From: an uncultured Sphingobacteriales bacterium
Lineage (GTDB): Bacteria; Bacteroidota; Bacteroidia; Chitinophagales; Chitinophagaceae
NCBI GenBank assembly: GCA_937871285.1
Contig: CALMQS010000048.1
Coordinates: 1 to 64,000 of the forward strand
Direction: 5' to 3'
Length of the DNA stretch: 64,000 bases
Positions 48,221 through 59,023 of the stretch are shown piece after piece. Below the pieces are notes generated by a model, which did not search any database, had not been told where the DNA came from, and saw nothing but the letters and a program-made list of their open reading frames with translations. Within the stretch, counting starts at the first letter, position 1, and every line of letters begins with the position of its first letter. Made by a program: the position numbers and the translations under genes.

Positions 48221-49186
48221 ATGCCTTCTTTTTCCAACCGCATCACCCGTCTTTTTAAAATTGACTACCCGATTATACAGGCAGGTATGGTGTGGGCAAG
48301 CGGATGGAGACTGGCATCGGCGGTAAGCAATGCGGGAGCGCTGGGTTTAATAGGCAGCGGCAGCATGTACCCCGATGTGCTGAGAGAACATATTCAAAAA
48401 TGCAAAGCGGCTACCGCCCATACGTTTGGCGTAAACATTCCTTTACTTTACCCGGATATTGAAAAGCATATACAGATTGTAATAGAAGAAAAGGTGCCGG
48501 TAGTATTTACCTCTGCAGGTAACCCGGCAGCGTGGACGGGTATATTAAAAAGCAAAGGTATCATTGTGGTTCATGTGGTAAGCAGCAGCAAATTTGCACA
48601 AAAAGCGGAAGCGGCGGGTTGTGATGCGGTGGTTGCCGAGGGCTTTGAAGCCGGCGGGCATAACGGGAGGGAAGAAACCACCAGTATGGTATTGATACCT
48701 GCGGTTTGTAATGCAATAACTATCCCGGTTATAGCTGCAGGAGGTATAGCAACAGGACGGCAAATGATGGCGGCAATGGTATTGGGGGCGGAAGGCGTGC
48801 AGATGGGCAGCCGTTTTGTAGCCAGTGAAGAAGCCTCTTCTCATATTAATTTTAAAAATGCTATTGTACATGCAACAGAGGGCGATACCATGTTGTTAAT
48901 GAAAAAGCTGGTACCGGTAAGGCTGCTGAAAAATAATTTTTTTGAGCAGGTTCAGGAAGCGGAGAACGGGGGAGCAGCGCGGGAAACATTGGAAGAACTA
49001 CTGGGAAGGGGAAGAGCGAAGCGCGGTATGTTTGAGGGCAGCCTGGAGGAGGGCGAGCTGGAGATAGGACAGGTAAGTGCGCTTATTGGCGATATACTTC
49101 CTGCTGCCGGCATCGTAAAAAATATTTACAGGGAATTTGAACAGGCTATTGCAAATCCGCTGAAAAAGATGGATATAAAAAAGTGA
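48221..49186 (+). CDS. Nitronate monooxygenase family protein
   Basis: A 321-residue FMN-dependent TIM-barrel enzyme that oxidises nitroalkanes/propionate-3-nitronate, or an enoyl-reductase-like relative. IIQAGMVWASGWRLASAVSNAG opens the barrel. FMN phosphate-binding parts are AEGFEAGGHNGREE, IAAGGIATGRQMMAAMVLGAEGVQMGSRF and the catalytic-site His lies in GGHNG. Length is normal. It stands alone after a word-mosaic leader. Confidence 0.9.
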   Translation: MPSFSNRITRLFKIDYPIIQAGMVWASGWRLASAVSNAGALGLIGSGSMYPDVLREHIQKCKAATAHTFGVNIPLLYPDIEKHIQIVIEEKVPVVFTSAGNPAAWTGILKSKGIIVVHVVSSSKFAQKAEAAGCDAVVAEGFEAGGHNGREETTSMVLIPAVCNAITIPVIAAGGIATGRQMMAAMVLGAEGVQMGSRFVASEEASSHINFKNAIVHATEGDTMLLMKKLVPVRLLKNNFFEQVQEAENGGAARETLEELLGRGRAKRGMFEGSLEEGELEIGQVSALIGDILPAAGIVKNIYREFEQAIANPLKKMDIKK

Positions 49187-49349
49187 TCAAAGAATGCGTG
49201 CTGGTAAGCCATAAGGCGGTTCTGCAGATCAATATAGAATTAGCAGGCTTTGTTTCTTTTCCGGAGCGCGGCCCCCGGCATGGTACTTTTTTGAATATTG
49301 ACATTCCTGCCATCTGCTGTAAGCCCCTGCCACTAACATTTTTACCTTC

Positions 49350-50312
49350 TTATTTTATATCCCATACCAATGCGCTTGCGCCCAGGATAGCGGCATCTGC
49401 TTCTTTAAGCTCACTGAAAATAAGTTTTACCTTATTTTGAAAGATAGGAAGCAGGTTTTTTTCCATATGCTCTTTGGTAGGTTTAAGGATCAGGTCGCCG
49501 GCCTTGGTCATGCCGCCAAATAATATAATGGCTTCGGGTGAAGAAAACATAACGAAATTGGCAAGCGCCATTCCCAGGATCATCCCCGTATATTCATACA
49601 CTTCCTTAGCTATAGGATCTCCCTGTACGGCACAATCATATACTACTCTTGAATCAATTTCATCGGCAGGATAATTTCTGAGCTGGCTGTCCTGTCCCTG
49701 CCTTTGTTCAAGAAACTCTCTTGCAGTATTGGCCACGCCTGTTGCCGATGCATAGCTTTCTAACGATCCGTGCATGCCGGTGCCGGGGTGCAGCCGCCCG
49801 TTGGGTATAATCATGGTATGTCCTAATTCCCCTGCAAAGCCATCATGCCCGTATATCAGGTGCCCGTTGGCTACAATGCCGCTGCCTACCCCGGTGCCCA
49901 ATGTAATCATAATAAAGTCTTTCATCCCTTTGGCGGCGCCGTACATCATTTCACCCACTGCGGCGGCATTAGCATCGTTCGTTAAAGCTGCAGGCACACC
50001 AAAAGCATCGGTTATCATACTTACAAGCGGGATAATGCCTTTCCATATCAGGTTAGGGGCATATTCTATGGTGCCGCTGTAAAAATTTCCATTAGGAGCG
50101 CCGATGCCTATACCTTTAATATTTTCTATACCGCCTACCTGCTCAATAGCAGGCTGGAGTGCCTGCTGCAGTTCCTGGATATAATCTTCCACCAGGGGAT
50201 GTTTCCTGCTCGAAATGGCGCCACGGTATAAGGTATCCCCCCTGTGATCAACAATGCCAAAAACGGTATTCGTTCCTCCTATATCAATGCCAATTGCATA
50301 TTCCTGTTTCAT
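49350..50312 (-). CDS. ROK family sugar kinase without the zinc-binding cysteines
   Basis: A 320-residue ATP-dependent hexose or amino-sugar kinase fold. Phosphate-1 loop IGIDIGGTNTVFGIVD (8-23), catalytic aspartate in NDANAAAVGE, GTGVGSGIVANG and the GELGHTMI His all present. The ROK zinc motif, normally C-x-C-G-x-x-G-C-x-E, reads HPGTGMHGSLES here, with all cysteines lost and the glutamate kept. Several non-zinc ROK kinases are known, so activity is plausible. It follows an FHS permease gene (45 bp), suggesting uptake and phosphorylation of one sugar. Confidence 0.88.
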   Translation of the reverse strand: MKQEYAIGIDIGGTNTVFGIVDHRGDTLYRGAISSRKHPLVEDYIQELQQALQPAIEQVGGIENIKGIGIGAPNGNFYSGTIEYAPNLIWKGIIPLVSMITDAFGVPAALTNDANAAAVGEMMYGAAKGMKDFIMITLGTGVGSGIVANGHLIYGHDGFAGELGHTMIIPNGRLHPGTGMHGSLESYASATGVANTAREFLEQRQGQDSQLRNYPADEIDSRVVYDCAVQGDPIAKEVYEYTGMILGMALANFVMFSSPEAIILFGGMTKAGDLILKPTKEHMEKNLLPIFQNKVKLIFSELKEADAAILGASALVWDIK

Positions 50313-50357
50313 GCGTAATAAATAATTATATACTTAAATGCGGGTATTTCCATGAGG

Positions 50358-52013
50358 CTAATGCCCGCCACCCCCATCTAAGGAGCTGTAATCAATACCC
50401 TGTGATTTTAAAACAGATTTTACACGGAAAGCGTAAAACGTAAGATAAACAAAACATAAAACGGGTATCCAGTAAGACTGGTGGATACCAACTGCCGGAA
50501 TATCGGCGAGTTTCCCCTGCAAAGGCGGAATAATAGCCCCACCCAATATCATCATAATTAAAAAGGCAGAGCCCTGTGCCGTGTATTTACCCAGTCCGGC
50601 GGTAGCCAAAGCAAAAATACTGGGCCACATAATGGAGCAAAATAAACCACCGCTTAAAAAAGCGTAGGTTGCCGTTGTGCCGGTAGTAAATAAGCCTGTT
50701 AGCATAGCAATTACGCCCAACCCGCCAAATATCATAAGTGTTTCGGTAGGCTTTTCCTTACCCAGGAAGAAGCCCCCAATTTGAAATACGATAATACCAG
50801 CGTAGGCATACAGTGGGGTGAAGTCGTTACCCGCGATAAGGTTTGCAGCAATGATAACGCCAAACGCTATATAAGGAACAATGATCCACAATAAGGTTCG
50901 GGTAGAACGGGTAGGATTGAATACCGTAATGGCTCCCGTCCACCTGCCAATCATTAAGCTGCCCCAGTATAAAGATATAAACGGGGCAAGCTGCTCTTCG
51001 TGGTACCCCCCAAACTCGGGATGTCTTAACAATTCACCTAAATTACTTTGTATGGTTACTTCAACACCCACATATAAAAATATAGCCAGCATACCCAGCA
51101 CCAGCTGCGGGTATTTCATGGCGCCCCATCCCGCTGCTTTCTTTTGTGCGCTGGCATTGGCGGCAAAAAAGCTGATTACCATAAAAACCAATCCTGCTAC
51201 CAGCAGCCACATATTACGAACGCTTACTTCGGGAGGTAGCTTTTCATTTACAGCCAGCCCGCGGTAGCTGGCAAAAATTATTCCGAATATCACCACCATC
51301 ACTAAGGTAATAGCAATTAAAAGCCACATAGCTTTGGGTGCATGCTCAAAGCTGTCTTCCTCTTTTACATTGGGAAGCTTTTTACTGGTAGCAAACAATA
51401 ATGCCGAAAATAAAAATAAAGCGCCAACGGCTATGTACAGCCAGTTCATAGAGCTGATAGATGCGTTTTCAATATCGGTTTCACTGATGGATGCATGTCC
51501 GAATAAGGCAAGCGCTACTGCTATAGGGCCAATAGTGGTGCCAAAAGAATTAACGCCGCCGGCGAGGTTCAGGCGATGGGCGCCTGTAGCAGGGTCGCCC
51601 AGGGCAATAGCAAAAGGGTTAGCTGAGGTTTGCTGCAGTGAAAAGCCGAGCCCGATTATAAAAAGAGAGACGAGAACGCCTGTGAAGCCGCCGAAGTTAA
51701 AAGAAAGCAGCATTAATGCCGCGCCTGCCACACTGATCAGCAAACCGTATATGATACCGGTTTTCATACCCCAGTGATTCATGATATCTTTATTTTTTAC
51801 CGCCGATGCTACAAACAAACCCAATGCTCCTATATAATAGGCGCCATAAAAAGCGAAGTCAATTAACTGGCTCTGGAACTGGTCGAGTTGGAAAAAATGC
51901 TTGCAAAAAGGGATGAAAATACCATTCCCCGCAGCAATAAATCCCCAAAAAAAGAAAACGATCACCAGTATGCTCAGTGCACTTGTGTTGGTAGCTTGCT
52001 TGGTTTGAGCCAT
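50358..52013 (-). CDS. FHS-type sugar MFS permease (551 aa)
   Basis: A large permease of the fucose/galactose/hexose:proton symporter type with about 12-14 helices. Recognisable FHS parts are [20 protein letters not shown] in helix 1, [18 protein letters not shown] and [14 protein letters not shown] in helices 4-5, and [20 protein letters not shown] near the end. The extra length relative to 430-aa FHS proteins lies in the middle (about 215-310), where two added helices flank [15 protein letters not shown] text. It is transcribed with the ROK kinase gene and divergently from the second FHS gene. Confidence 0.88.
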   Translation of the reverse strand: MAQTKQATNTSALSILVIVFFFWGFIAAGNGIFIPFCKHFFQLDQFQSQLIDFAFYGAYYIGALGLFVASAVKNKDIMNHWGMKTGIIYGLLISVAGAALMLLSFNFGGFTGVLVSLFIIGLGFSLQQTSANPFAIALGDPATGAHRLNLAGGVNSFGTTIGPIAVALALFGHASISETDIENASISSMNWLYIAVGALFLFSALLFATSKKLPNVKEEDSFEHAPKAMWLLIAITLVMVVIFGIIFASYRGLAVNEKLPPEVSVRNMWLLVAGLVFMVISFFAANASAQKKAAGWGAMKYPQLVLGMLAIFLYVGVEVTIQSNLGELLRHPEFGGYHEEQLAPFISLYWGSLMIGRWTGAITVFNPTRSTRTLLWIIVPYIAFGVIIAANLIAGNDFTPLYAYAGIIVFQIGGFFLGKEKPTETLMIFGGLGVIAMLTGLFTTGTTATYAFLSGGLFCSIMWPSIFALATAGLGKYTAQGSAFLIMMILGGAIIPPLQGKLADIPAVGIHQSYWIPVLCFVYLTFYAFRVKSVLKSQGIDYSSLDGGGGH

Positions 52014-52150
52014 TTTTATACGTTGAGGTGGTAAATATAAGAACAGGTGGTGAAATTAAATCATAACAATCGTTTGCAGCAAAAAAAATCATAAATGGGG
52101 TTGCTATTCCCGATATGTTTGTTAAGTTCGGGAAATTTTAATCATCAAAC

Positions 52151-53443
52151 ATGTCAACAGCAATCACTCTTCAACCCGTTGCCCGTAAAAATTTTCTCTC
52201 CCCGATAGTTATCATTGGAGCATTGTTTTTTATTTTCGGATTTGTTACATGGGCCAACAGTACCCTTATACCTTACCTGGGCATTGCCTGTGAGCTTACT
52301 ACTTCCGAGGCGGTGCTGGTAACCTTTGCCTTTTATATTTCTTACGCGGTAATGGCCTTTCCCTCTTCCTGGGTATTGAAAAAAACCGGGTTTAAAAACG
52401 GTATGATGGTAGGACTGCTGGTTATGGCGCTTGGCGCGCTAATGTTTATCCCGGCGGCAAACAGCCGTACATTCAGTGTTTTTTTGATAGCCCTGTTTGT
52501 TATAGGTACCGGGCTGGCTTTACTGCAAACCGCTTCCAATCCTTATATTACTATTCTCGGGCCTATTGAAAGCGCGGCAAAACGTATTAGTGTAATGGGT
52601 ATTTGCAATAAAACGGCCGGCGCCCTGGCGCCTTTAATTCTCGGCGCCATTGTACTTAAAGATTCTTCCGCGCTGGAAGCGAAGCTGCTTACCATGGATG
52701 CCGCGCAAAGGGCCGCAGAACTGGATATGCTGGCTTCCCGTGTTATTATGCCTTATGTTGTAATTGCTGTTGTGCTGGTATTGCTGGGTATATTTATTTA
52801 TTTCTCTCACCTGCCGGAAGTAAAGGCTGAAGGAGAGGAAAGCGGGGTAGCCCCGTCTGCTTCGTTTGTACAGCGTAAAAGTATTTTTGATTATCCTTAC
52901 CTGTGGCTGGGTTTTATTTCTATCTTCCTGTATGTGGGCGTAGAAGTAATGGCCGGTGACATCATCCAGATATATGGCAGCTCCATTGGTATCAGTTTGG
53001 ATGTGGCTAAACATTTTACTACTTATACTATGATCGGCATGCTGGTTGGGTATATTATCGGTATCGCTACCATACCCAAATACATTTCACAAAATGCGGC
53101 GCTGAAATTATCGGCCGCTCTTGGTTTGCTGTTTACGCTGGGCGCCATTTTCACTTCCGGGTATACCTCTGTTTTCTTCATTGCTTTACTGGGTTTGGCC
53201 AATGCGCTTATTTGGCCGGCTATTTGGCCTTTAGCCATTGACGGGTTGGGCAAATTCACTAAAACCGGTTCGGCCTTATTAATAGTGGGTATTGCGGGCG
53301 GCGCCATTCTTCCAAGAGTGTGGGCTTCCTTAGGTGAAAACATAGGGCTCCAGCAGGCATTCTGGATAATGGTTCCCTGCTATTTATTTATTTATTTTTT
53401 CGCTACATCAGGACATAAGATTGGCAGAACAAAAAAAGCATAA
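52151..53443 (+). CDS. Glucose/galactose-type FHS MFS permease
   Basis: A 430-residue twelve-helix sugar:proton symporter. Helix-1 FGFVTWANSTLIPYLGIACE, LLQTASNPYITILGPIESAAKRISVMG in helices 4-5, [13 protein letters not shown] helix 7 ([13 protein letters not shown]) and NALIWPAIWPLAIDGL are characteristic of GluP/FucP relatives. A probable promoter (TAAGTTCG about 20 bp before the ATG, with a TTG some 20 bp further up) precedes the gene. It ends with a perfect long terminator hairpin. It is divergent from the ROK/FHS pair, perhaps under one regulator. Confidence 0.9.
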   Translation: MSTAITLQPVARKNFLSPIVIIGALFFIFGFVTWANSTLIPYLGIACELTTSEAVLVTFAFYISYAVMAFPSSWVLKKTGFKNGMMVGLLVMALGALMFIPAANSRTFSVFLIALFVIGTGLALLQTASNPYITILGPIESAAKRISVMGICNKTAGALAPLILGAIVLKDSSALEAKLLTMDAAQRAAELDMLASRVIMPYVVIAVVLVLLGIFIYFSHLPEVKAEGEESGVAPSASFVQRKSIFDYPYLWLGFISIFLYVGVEVMAGDIIQIYGSSIGISLDVAKHFTTYTMIGMLVGYIIGIATIPKYISQNAALKLSAALGLLFTLGAIFTSGYTSVFFIALLGLANALIWPAIWPLAIDGLGKFTKTGSALLIVGIAGGAILPRVWASLGENIGLQQAFWIMVPCYLFIYFFATSGHKIGRTKKA

Positions 53444-53470
53444 GGTTGATTTTAAAAACCTTTGCTGCAT

Positions 53471-53514
53471 ATACAACGATGCTCATGCCGCAACAGGCAT
53501 GAGCATCGTTGTAT
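53471..53514 (+). terminator. Rho-independent terminator of the FHS permease gene
   Basis: A perfect 19-bp stem (ATACAACGATGCTCATGCC / GGCATGAGCATCGTTGTAT) with loop GCAACA, followed within 15 bp by a run of seven T. One of the strongest hairpins in the window. Confidence 0.9.
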
Positions 53515-53604
53515 ACAAAATAATATTTTTTTCTTTTCACGCTTGTATAAATCAAAAACCTTCCTATATTCAATCAAAGAACCCGCTCACCGAATTTAAA
53601 CAGG

Positions 53605-55068
53605 ATGGAAATAATACACGTTAGTGCCGAATGTTATCCGGTTGCAAAGGCAGGGGGACTGGGAGATGTTGTTGGAGCCCTGCCCAAATACCAGAACGAA
53701 CTGGGGCATATTGCCAAAGTGGTAATGCCTATGTATAAAACAAAGTTTTTGCTCGATAATGTTTGGGACGTTGTACATAAGGGCAGAACCAACATTGGCG
53801 ATTACTGGTTTGATTATACTGTTATAAAAGAACAAACCAATAAGCTGGGGTTTGATTTGTACCTGGTAGATATCAACGGGTTGTTAGACAGGGAAAAGGT
53901 ATATGGATACGATGATGATACAGAAAGATTCACCGGTTTTCAGGTAGCTGTTGTAGACTGGATCGCGGTATGGGCGCACCACCCCGATGTAATACATGTA
54001 CATGACCATCACACCGGCTTAATTCCGTTTATCATTAAGCATTGTTATAAGTACCAGCATTTACACGAAATTCCTACTGTACTTACCATCCATAACGCGC
54101 AGTACCAGGGCATCATGGGATGGGATAAAAGCTATTTGCTTCCGCCATGGGATAGCTGGAAATGGGGAATGTTAGACTGGAAAAATAATATTAATCCCCT
54201 GGCTTCGGGTATAAAATGCGCATGGAAAGTTACTACGGTTAGTATGAGCTATTTAGAAGAGCTGCGCCAGTCTGCCAATGGGCTGGAAGCGCTGTTTGAA
54301 TATGAAAGAGGAAAATGTACCGGCATTTTAAATGGCATAGATACGGAGGTATGGGATCCGGGAAAGGATACTTATCTTCAGGAGCATTTTTCAGTGGATA
54401 CGGTTACGGCAGGTAAAGCGAAAAGTAAACGCAGGCTTTGTGAAACCTTTAATCTGGATATCAGTAAGCCCCTGATTGTTTTCATAGGAAGACTGGTAGG
54501 AGAGAAAGGCGCCGATATGCTGCCTGCGGCTATCAGCGACAGTTATTATTATATTGGCCGGAAAATGAATTTCCTCATATTGGGTAGTGGTTTTCCGGAA
54601 GTGGAAACGCAACTGGCTTCATTGCAAAAGCTGGCGCAAAAGGATTATAATGTGTATATCGGGTATAATGAATCATTAAGCCATCTCATGTATGCCGGGG
54701 CAGATTACTTGCTGATGCCTTCCAGGGTAGAGCCCTGCGGGCTGAACCAGATGTATGCCATGCGTTACGGAACCATACCCATGGTACGGCGAACAGGTGG
54801 CTTAAAGGATACCGTAATAGATTACGGCGAAAAGGATGGCTATGGTATCGTATATAACTGGGCCTCTGTTGGAGACATTACGCACAGTATATGGCGGGCT
54901 GTGGATTTATTTGAGGATAAAGAAAAAATAAGTGAGGTAAGAGAAAAAATGATGCGTCTTGATTTTAGCTGGCAGCATAGTGTTCAGCAGTATCTTACGC
55001 TGTACGGGTCATTGTTGCCTGAAAAAAAAGAAGCTCCAAAGGCAGCGGATGAACCGGCTAAAGAATAA
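53605..55068 (+). CDS. glgA: Glycogen synthase (GT5)
   Basis: A 487-residue ADP-glucose-dependent glucosyltransferase that elongates alpha-1,4-glucan. The N-terminal GT5 signature is AECYPVAKAGGLGDVVGALPK (about 7-27, KAGGL being the ADP-glucose loop). Further motifs are HDHHTGLIP, TIHNAQYQGIMGW and the C-terminal SRVEPCGLNQMYAMRYG with the catalytic glutamate, then RTGGLKDTV. A Bacteroidota-like TATATTC box lies about 30 bp before the ATG. It forms an operon with glgC, 38 bp downstream. The C-terminal 15 residues are a charged tail. Confidence 0.94.
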   Translation: MEIIHVSAECYPVAKAGGLGDVVGALPKYQNELGHIAKVVMPMYKTKFLLDNVWDVVHKGRTNIGDYWFDYTVIKEQTNKLGFDLYLVDINGLLDREKVYGYDDDTERFTGFQVAVVDWIAVWAHHPDVIHVHDHHTGLIPFIIKHCYKYQHLHEIPTVLTIHNAQYQGIMGWDKSYLLPPWDSWKWGMLDWKNNINPLASGIKCAWKVTTVSMSYLEELRQSANGLEALFEYERGKCTGILNGIDTEVWDPGKDTYLQEHFSVDTVTAGKAKSKRRLCETFNLDISKPLIVFIGRLVGEKGADMLPAAISDSYYYIGRKMNFLILGSGFPEVETQLASLQKLAQKDYNVYIGYNESLSHLMYAGADYLLMPSRVEPCGLNQMYAMRYGTIPMVRRTGGLKDTVIDYGEKDGYGIVYNWASVGDITHSIWRAVDLFEDKEKISEVREKMMRLDFSWQHSVQQYLTLYGSLLPEKKEAPKAADEPAKE

Positions 55069-55106
55069 TTTAAAATTTATTTCTTTAATAATTAATTGTT
55101 TTGACT

Positions 55107-56381
55107 ATGAAAAAGAGTGTGATTGCCATTATATTGGGCGGCGGTGCAGGAACCCGTCTTTCACCGCTTACCGCCACCCGCAGCAAACCCGCAGTACCTA
55201 TTGCCGGAAAATACCGCCTGGTAGATATTCCTATATCTAATTGCCTGAACTCCGATATCGGCAGGATGTATGTGCTTACACAATTCAATTCTGCTTCACT
55301 CAACAAGCATATCAAAAACACCTATCATTTCAGTATTTTCAGTAAAGCTTTTGTGGATATCCTCGCTGCCGAACAAACCCCGGATAATCACGGCTGGTTC
55401 CAGGGAACGGCAGACGCCGTACGCCAGTCTCTCCGTCATTTGCAGCAGCAGGATTTTGATCATGTGCTTATTTTATCGGGCGACCAGTTGTACCAGATGG
55501 ATTTCAGTGAAATGCTGCAAAGCCATATTGATAAGGAGGCGGATATTTCTATTGCTACCATCCCGGTTGGAGCAAGGGAAGCCCCGGAGTTTGGCATCCT
55601 TAAAGCAGATGATGAGCATTTCATAACTTCTTTTATTGAAAAGCCAAAGAAGGAATTATTACCGGAATGGACAAGCGATACCGGTGGTGAGATGCAGCAA
55701 TCCGGGAGAATATACCTGGCATCCATGGGCATCTATATATTCAACCGCAAACTGTTGTTTGATATGTTGCTGGATGTGCACAAGGATGCTACTGATTTCG
55801 GCAAGGAAATAATACCGGATTCCATCAGTACGCATAAAGTAGTAAGCTACCAGTACGACGGCTATTGGACCGACATTGGAAATATCTATTCTTTTTTTGA
55901 AGCCAACCTGGAGCTCACAGAAGACATACCGCTTTTTAACCTGTTTGATAATTTAAAATCAGTATATACCCGCCCCCGCATGTTGCCTCCGGCTAAGATC
56001 AGCGGCACTACACTTGAAAAAACGCTGATAGCGGAAGGTTGTATCATCAATGCTTCGCGTATTGAAAATAGCGTTACGGGTATCCGTACCCGTATTGGTT
56101 ACGGCTCTACCATCGTAAGTGCGTATATCATGGGTAGTGATTATTACGAAACGCTGGAAGAGATGAAGAGCGCTGCGCAACGCGGCCTGCCAAAAATGGG
56201 TATCGGGGAAAGATGCTATATCCGTAATGCTATTATAGATAAAAATTGCAGGATCGGCAATGATGTGCGTATCAACGGAGGAACCCATATGCCCGATTCC
56301 GATCATCCTTTATATACCGTAAAAGATGGCATTGTGGTGGTGAAAAAGGGCGCTATACTGCCTGATGGATTTGTGATATGA
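55107..56381 (+). CDS. glgC: Glucose-1-phosphate adenylyltransferase
   Basis: About 424 residues from the ATG at 55107; an upstream TTG two codons earlier was rejected. The enzyme makes ADP-glucose for GlgA. Nucleotidyltransferase signature LGGGAGTRLSPLTATRSKPA near residues 10-29; KYRLVDIPISNCLNS; substrate loops QGTADAVRQS and FIEKPK; then a left-handed beta-helix domain (about 290-424) with hexapeptide-like turns. Sites for fructose-1,6-bisphosphate-type allostery cannot be judged. It is the second gene of the glycogen operon. Confidence 0.95.
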   Translation: MKKSVIAIILGGGAGTRLSPLTATRSKPAVPIAGKYRLVDIPISNCLNSDIGRMYVLTQFNSASLNKHIKNTYHFSIFSKAFVDILAAEQTPDNHGWFQGTADAVRQSLRHLQQQDFDHVLILSGDQLYQMDFSEMLQSHIDKEADISIATIPVGAREAPEFGILKADDEHFITSFIEKPKKELLPEWTSDTGGEMQQSGRIYLASMGIYIFNRKLLFDMLLDVHKDATDFGKEIIPDSISTHKVVSYQYDGYWTDIGNIYSFFEANLELTEDIPLFNLFDNLKSVYTRPRMLPPAKISGTTLEKTLIAEGCIINASRIENSVTGIRTRIGYGSTIVSAYIMGSDYYETLEEMKSAAQRGLPKMGIGERCYIRNAIIDKNCRIGNDVRINGGTHMPDSDHPLYTVKDGIVVVKKGAILPDGFVI

Positions 56382-56382
56382 T

Positions 56383-56463
56383 AGGTTTGTTTCAGGTTGC
56401 AGGTTTCAGGTTCCACATGTAACCTGCACCCTGCACCCTGCACCCTGTAACCTGATACCTCCC
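56383..56463. repeat. Word mosaic between convergent glgC and proS
   Basis: GGTTGCAGGTTTCAGGTT, then ACCTGCACCCTGCACCCTGC and AACCTGATACCTCCCTTAA. The two halves are rough inverse images (AGGTTnCAGGTT / AACCTGnACC), so the block could fold into a weak hairpin and end both genes. Confidence 0.5.
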
Positions 56464-57942
56464 TTAATACGCCTGTGCAAATAAAACCCTTTTCTTACTG
56501 GGCTGCCCGGTTAATATGCATTTGCCTTCTTCCGCTTCCCCGTTTAAAGGAATACAGCGGATGGTGGCTTTGGTTTGCTCCTTGATTTTCTCTTCCGTTT
56601 CGTCCGTACCATCCCAGTGAGCCGATATGAACCCGCCCTTTTCATTAAGCAGCCGAACAAATTCGTCCCAGGTATTGGCAGGAGTAATATGCTCATCGCG
56701 GTATGCTTTTGCTTTATCAAACATATCCTGTTGTATTTGCTGCAGCAGGTTAATAATGCGCAGCGGCAAATCATCCATACCCACGCTTACTTTTTCTTTG
56801 GTATCCCTGCGGGCAATTTCTACTGTATTATTTTCAATATCCCTTGCGCCGATGGCGATGCGAACCGGCACCCCTTTTTTTTCATACTCGGCAAATTTCC
56901 AGCCCGGCCGGTTATTATCGTTATCATCATACTTTACTCTTATCCCGGCCAGCTTTAGCTCCTGCACAAGCGTTTTCACTTTTGCGTCTATTACCGCTTT
57001 TTGTTCCTCACCCTTATGAATAGGCACTATAACTACCTGGAAAGGTGCAATTTTGGGAGGTATAATTAGTCCGTCATCATCGCTGTGCGCCATTACCAGC
57101 GCGCCAATCAGGCGGGTGGAAACACCCCAGGATGTTGCCCACACATACTCCTGTTTATTTTCTTTGTTTAAGAACTGTACGTCAAAAGCTTTGGCGAAGT
57201 TTTGACCTAAAAAATGGGAAGTACCTGCCTGCAGGGCTTTGCCATCCTGCATCATCGCCTCAATGCAATAGGTGTCAATGGCGCCGGCAAATCTTTCGCT
57301 GGCTGTTTTTACCCCTTTTATCACCGGCAGCGCCATCCAGTTTTCTGCAAAGTCGGCATACACATCCAGCATGCGTGTCGTTTCTTCTATCGCTTCCTGT
57401 GCCGTGGCATGGGCGGTATGTCCCTCCTGCCATAAAAACTCCGTGGTACGCAGAAAAAGACGGGTCCGCATTTCCCATCGTACAACGTTTGCCCATTGGT
57501 TTATTAATAAAGGAAGATCACGGTAAGACTGGATCCATGTTTTATAAGTACTCCATATAATAGCCTCGCTTGTGGGGCGTACTACCAGCTCTTCTTCTAA
57601 CTTCGCTTCCGGATCAACGATCAGCTTGCCTTTATTATCCGGGTCGGACTTCAGGCGGTAGTGGGTTACGATGGCACATTCTTTTGCAAAACCCTCCGCG
57701 TTTTTTTCTTCCGCCTCAAACAGGCTTTTGGGAACAAACAGCGGGAAATAAGCGTTCACATGCCCGGTATCTTTAAACATCCTGTCTAACTGGTCGCGCA
57801 TGTTTTCCCATAATGTAAACCCGTAGGGCTTAATTACCATGCAGCCCCTTACGGCAGAATAATCTGCCAGTCCGCCTTTGATAACAAGATCATTATACCA
57901 TTGTGCGTAATCCTGCAACCGGGAAGTAATTTCTTTGCTCAT
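56464..57942 (-). CDS. proS: Prolyl-tRNA synthetase, short archaeal/eukaryote-like type
   Basis: A 492-residue class II aminoacyl-tRNA synthetase. Motif 1 region [10 protein letters not shown], motif 2 [26 protein letters not shown] (described by parts [10 protein letters not shown]), TXE-type [13 protein letters not shown] and motif 3 [10 protein letters not shown] are present. The long editing insertion of the bacterial type is absent, while a C-terminal domain with CIP- and GKCILTGQP follows the anticodon-binding domain. This type is normal in Bacteroidota. It is transcribed alone. Confidence 0.95.
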   Translation of the reverse strand: MSKEITSRLQDYAQWYNDLVIKGGLADYSAVRGCMVIKPYGFTLWENMRDQLDRMFKDTGHVNAYFPLFVPKSLFEAEEKNAEGFAKECAIVTHYRLKSDPDNKGKLIVDPEAKLEEELVVRPTSEAIIWSTYKTWIQSYRDLPLLINQWANVVRWEMRTRLFLRTTEFLWQEGHTAHATAQEAIEETTRMLDVYADFAENWMALPVIKGVKTASERFAGAIDTYCIEAMMQDGKALQAGTSHFLGQNFAKAFDVQFLNKENKQEYVWATSWGVSTRLIGALVMAHSDDDGLIIPPKIAPFQVVIVPIHKGEEQKAVIDAKVKTLVQELKLAGIRVKYDDNDNNRPGWKFAEYEKKGVPVRIAIGARDIENNTVEIARRDTKEKVSVGMDDLPLRIINLLQQIQQDMFDKAKAYRDEHITPANTWDEFVRLLNEKGGFISAHWDGTDETEEKIKEQTKATIRCIPLNGEAEEGKCILTGQPSKKRVLFAQAY

Positions 57943-58096
57943 GATTTTTTTAATATGTTCTTGTTTTATGCACCCTGAAAGGCGTTAATTCACATAGGAT
58001 ATCTTTTAATATATACCCAACTATTTTGAATAGATTAACAGTGCGAATTGTCGCAAATGTAGTAACTTCATGGTGTAATTTTAAAACACTCTATGT

Positions 58097-58972
58097 ATGA
58101 ATAAGAGAATTTTACTTTTGGCGGCGGTGGCTGTAGGGCTTAGTAGCTGCTCCACCATGTATAAATCGGGCCAAACACCCGATGATGTGTATTATTCTCC
58201 TGCGCCACAGCAGCGTGTAGCCTACTCCAATAACGATGATGAATATTACGATGATAATGGCGGGCAGGATGAATACGTGAATGTGCAAACGGAACAGGAC
58301 CGTTCCGCTTACAGCAGTGAAGACAATTATCTCCGTATGAAAGTAAGGAATCCCTCGCTTTGGTCGTCGTTAGATGATTATGGCTATTATGGCGGCGGTA
58401 TGTATTCGCCATATTCATATGGCAGCAGGTTCGGAATGGGGTTTGGTTATAATCCTTATTCCTTCTATTCGCCTTATGCGTCCTCCTATTATGGAATGGG
58501 TATGGGCATGGGTTTTGGATGGGGAGGTTTGTATAACGGATTTTATAATCCTTATTCATTTTATAATCCTTATTATCCTTCTTATGGATACGGGCATTAT
58601 TATCCCGGTTTAATTTCTACCAAGCCCGGTAATGTGAGGCCTGCGGGAACTTACGCACCCAGGAGAACAAACCTTGGCAGTTATGGCAACCGGAACAGTA
58701 ATCCGGAATTAAATAACAGCAGGAATGCACCGGTAAGAGTATTCAGGAATAACGATAACAATTATATCAACCCCCGCAGCTCTTCTTCGGGTAACACCAC
58801 CAGTCCGCGCCGTTCTGCAGACAGGAGCAGCGAAAGCCGGCCTGCCAGAACATTTGAACGCAGCAATAGCACACCTTCCGCACCAAGGGTTGCTCCCAGT
58901 TCAAATTCAGGCAGCAGAAGCAGCGGAGGTGGCAGCGCTCCTTCCCGTTCACCCGGCAGAGGGGGCAGATAA
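58097..58972 (+). CDS. Gly/Tyr/Ser-rich lipoprotein of unknown function
   Basis: A 291-residue lipoprotein (MNKRILLLAAVAVGLSSC, lipobox LSSC). Residues about 25-75 are acidic and tyrosine-rich. Residues about 90-180 are low complexity, with PYS, YGMGMGMGFG and NPYSFYNPYY repeats. The tail from about 190 is basic and Ser/Arg/Pro-rich (SSNSGSRSSGGGSAPSRSPG). Such proteins are common in Bacteroidota and probably lie on the cell surface, unfolded or adhesive; no fold is recognised. A TAATTTTA box lies about 25 bp before the ATG. Confidence 0.8.
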   Translation: MNKRILLLAAVAVGLSSCSTMYKSGQTPDDVYYSPAPQQRVAYSNNDDEYYDDNGGQDEYVNVQTEQDRSAYSSEDNYLRMKVRNPSLWSSLDDYGYYGGGMYSPYSYGSRFGMGFGYNPYSFYSPYASSYYGMGMGMGFGWGGLYNGFYNPYSFYNPYYPSYGYGHYYPGLISTKPGNVRPAGTYAPRRTNLGSYGNRNSNPELNNSRNAPVRVFRNNDNNYINPRSSSSGNTTSPRRSADRSSESRPARTFERSNSTPSAPRVAPSSNSGSRSSGGGSAPSRSPGRGGR

Positions 58973-59023
58973 TTGCCGGTATAGTGTGTAATAGTACAGT
59001 TTTACAATATTATTTTCTAAACC

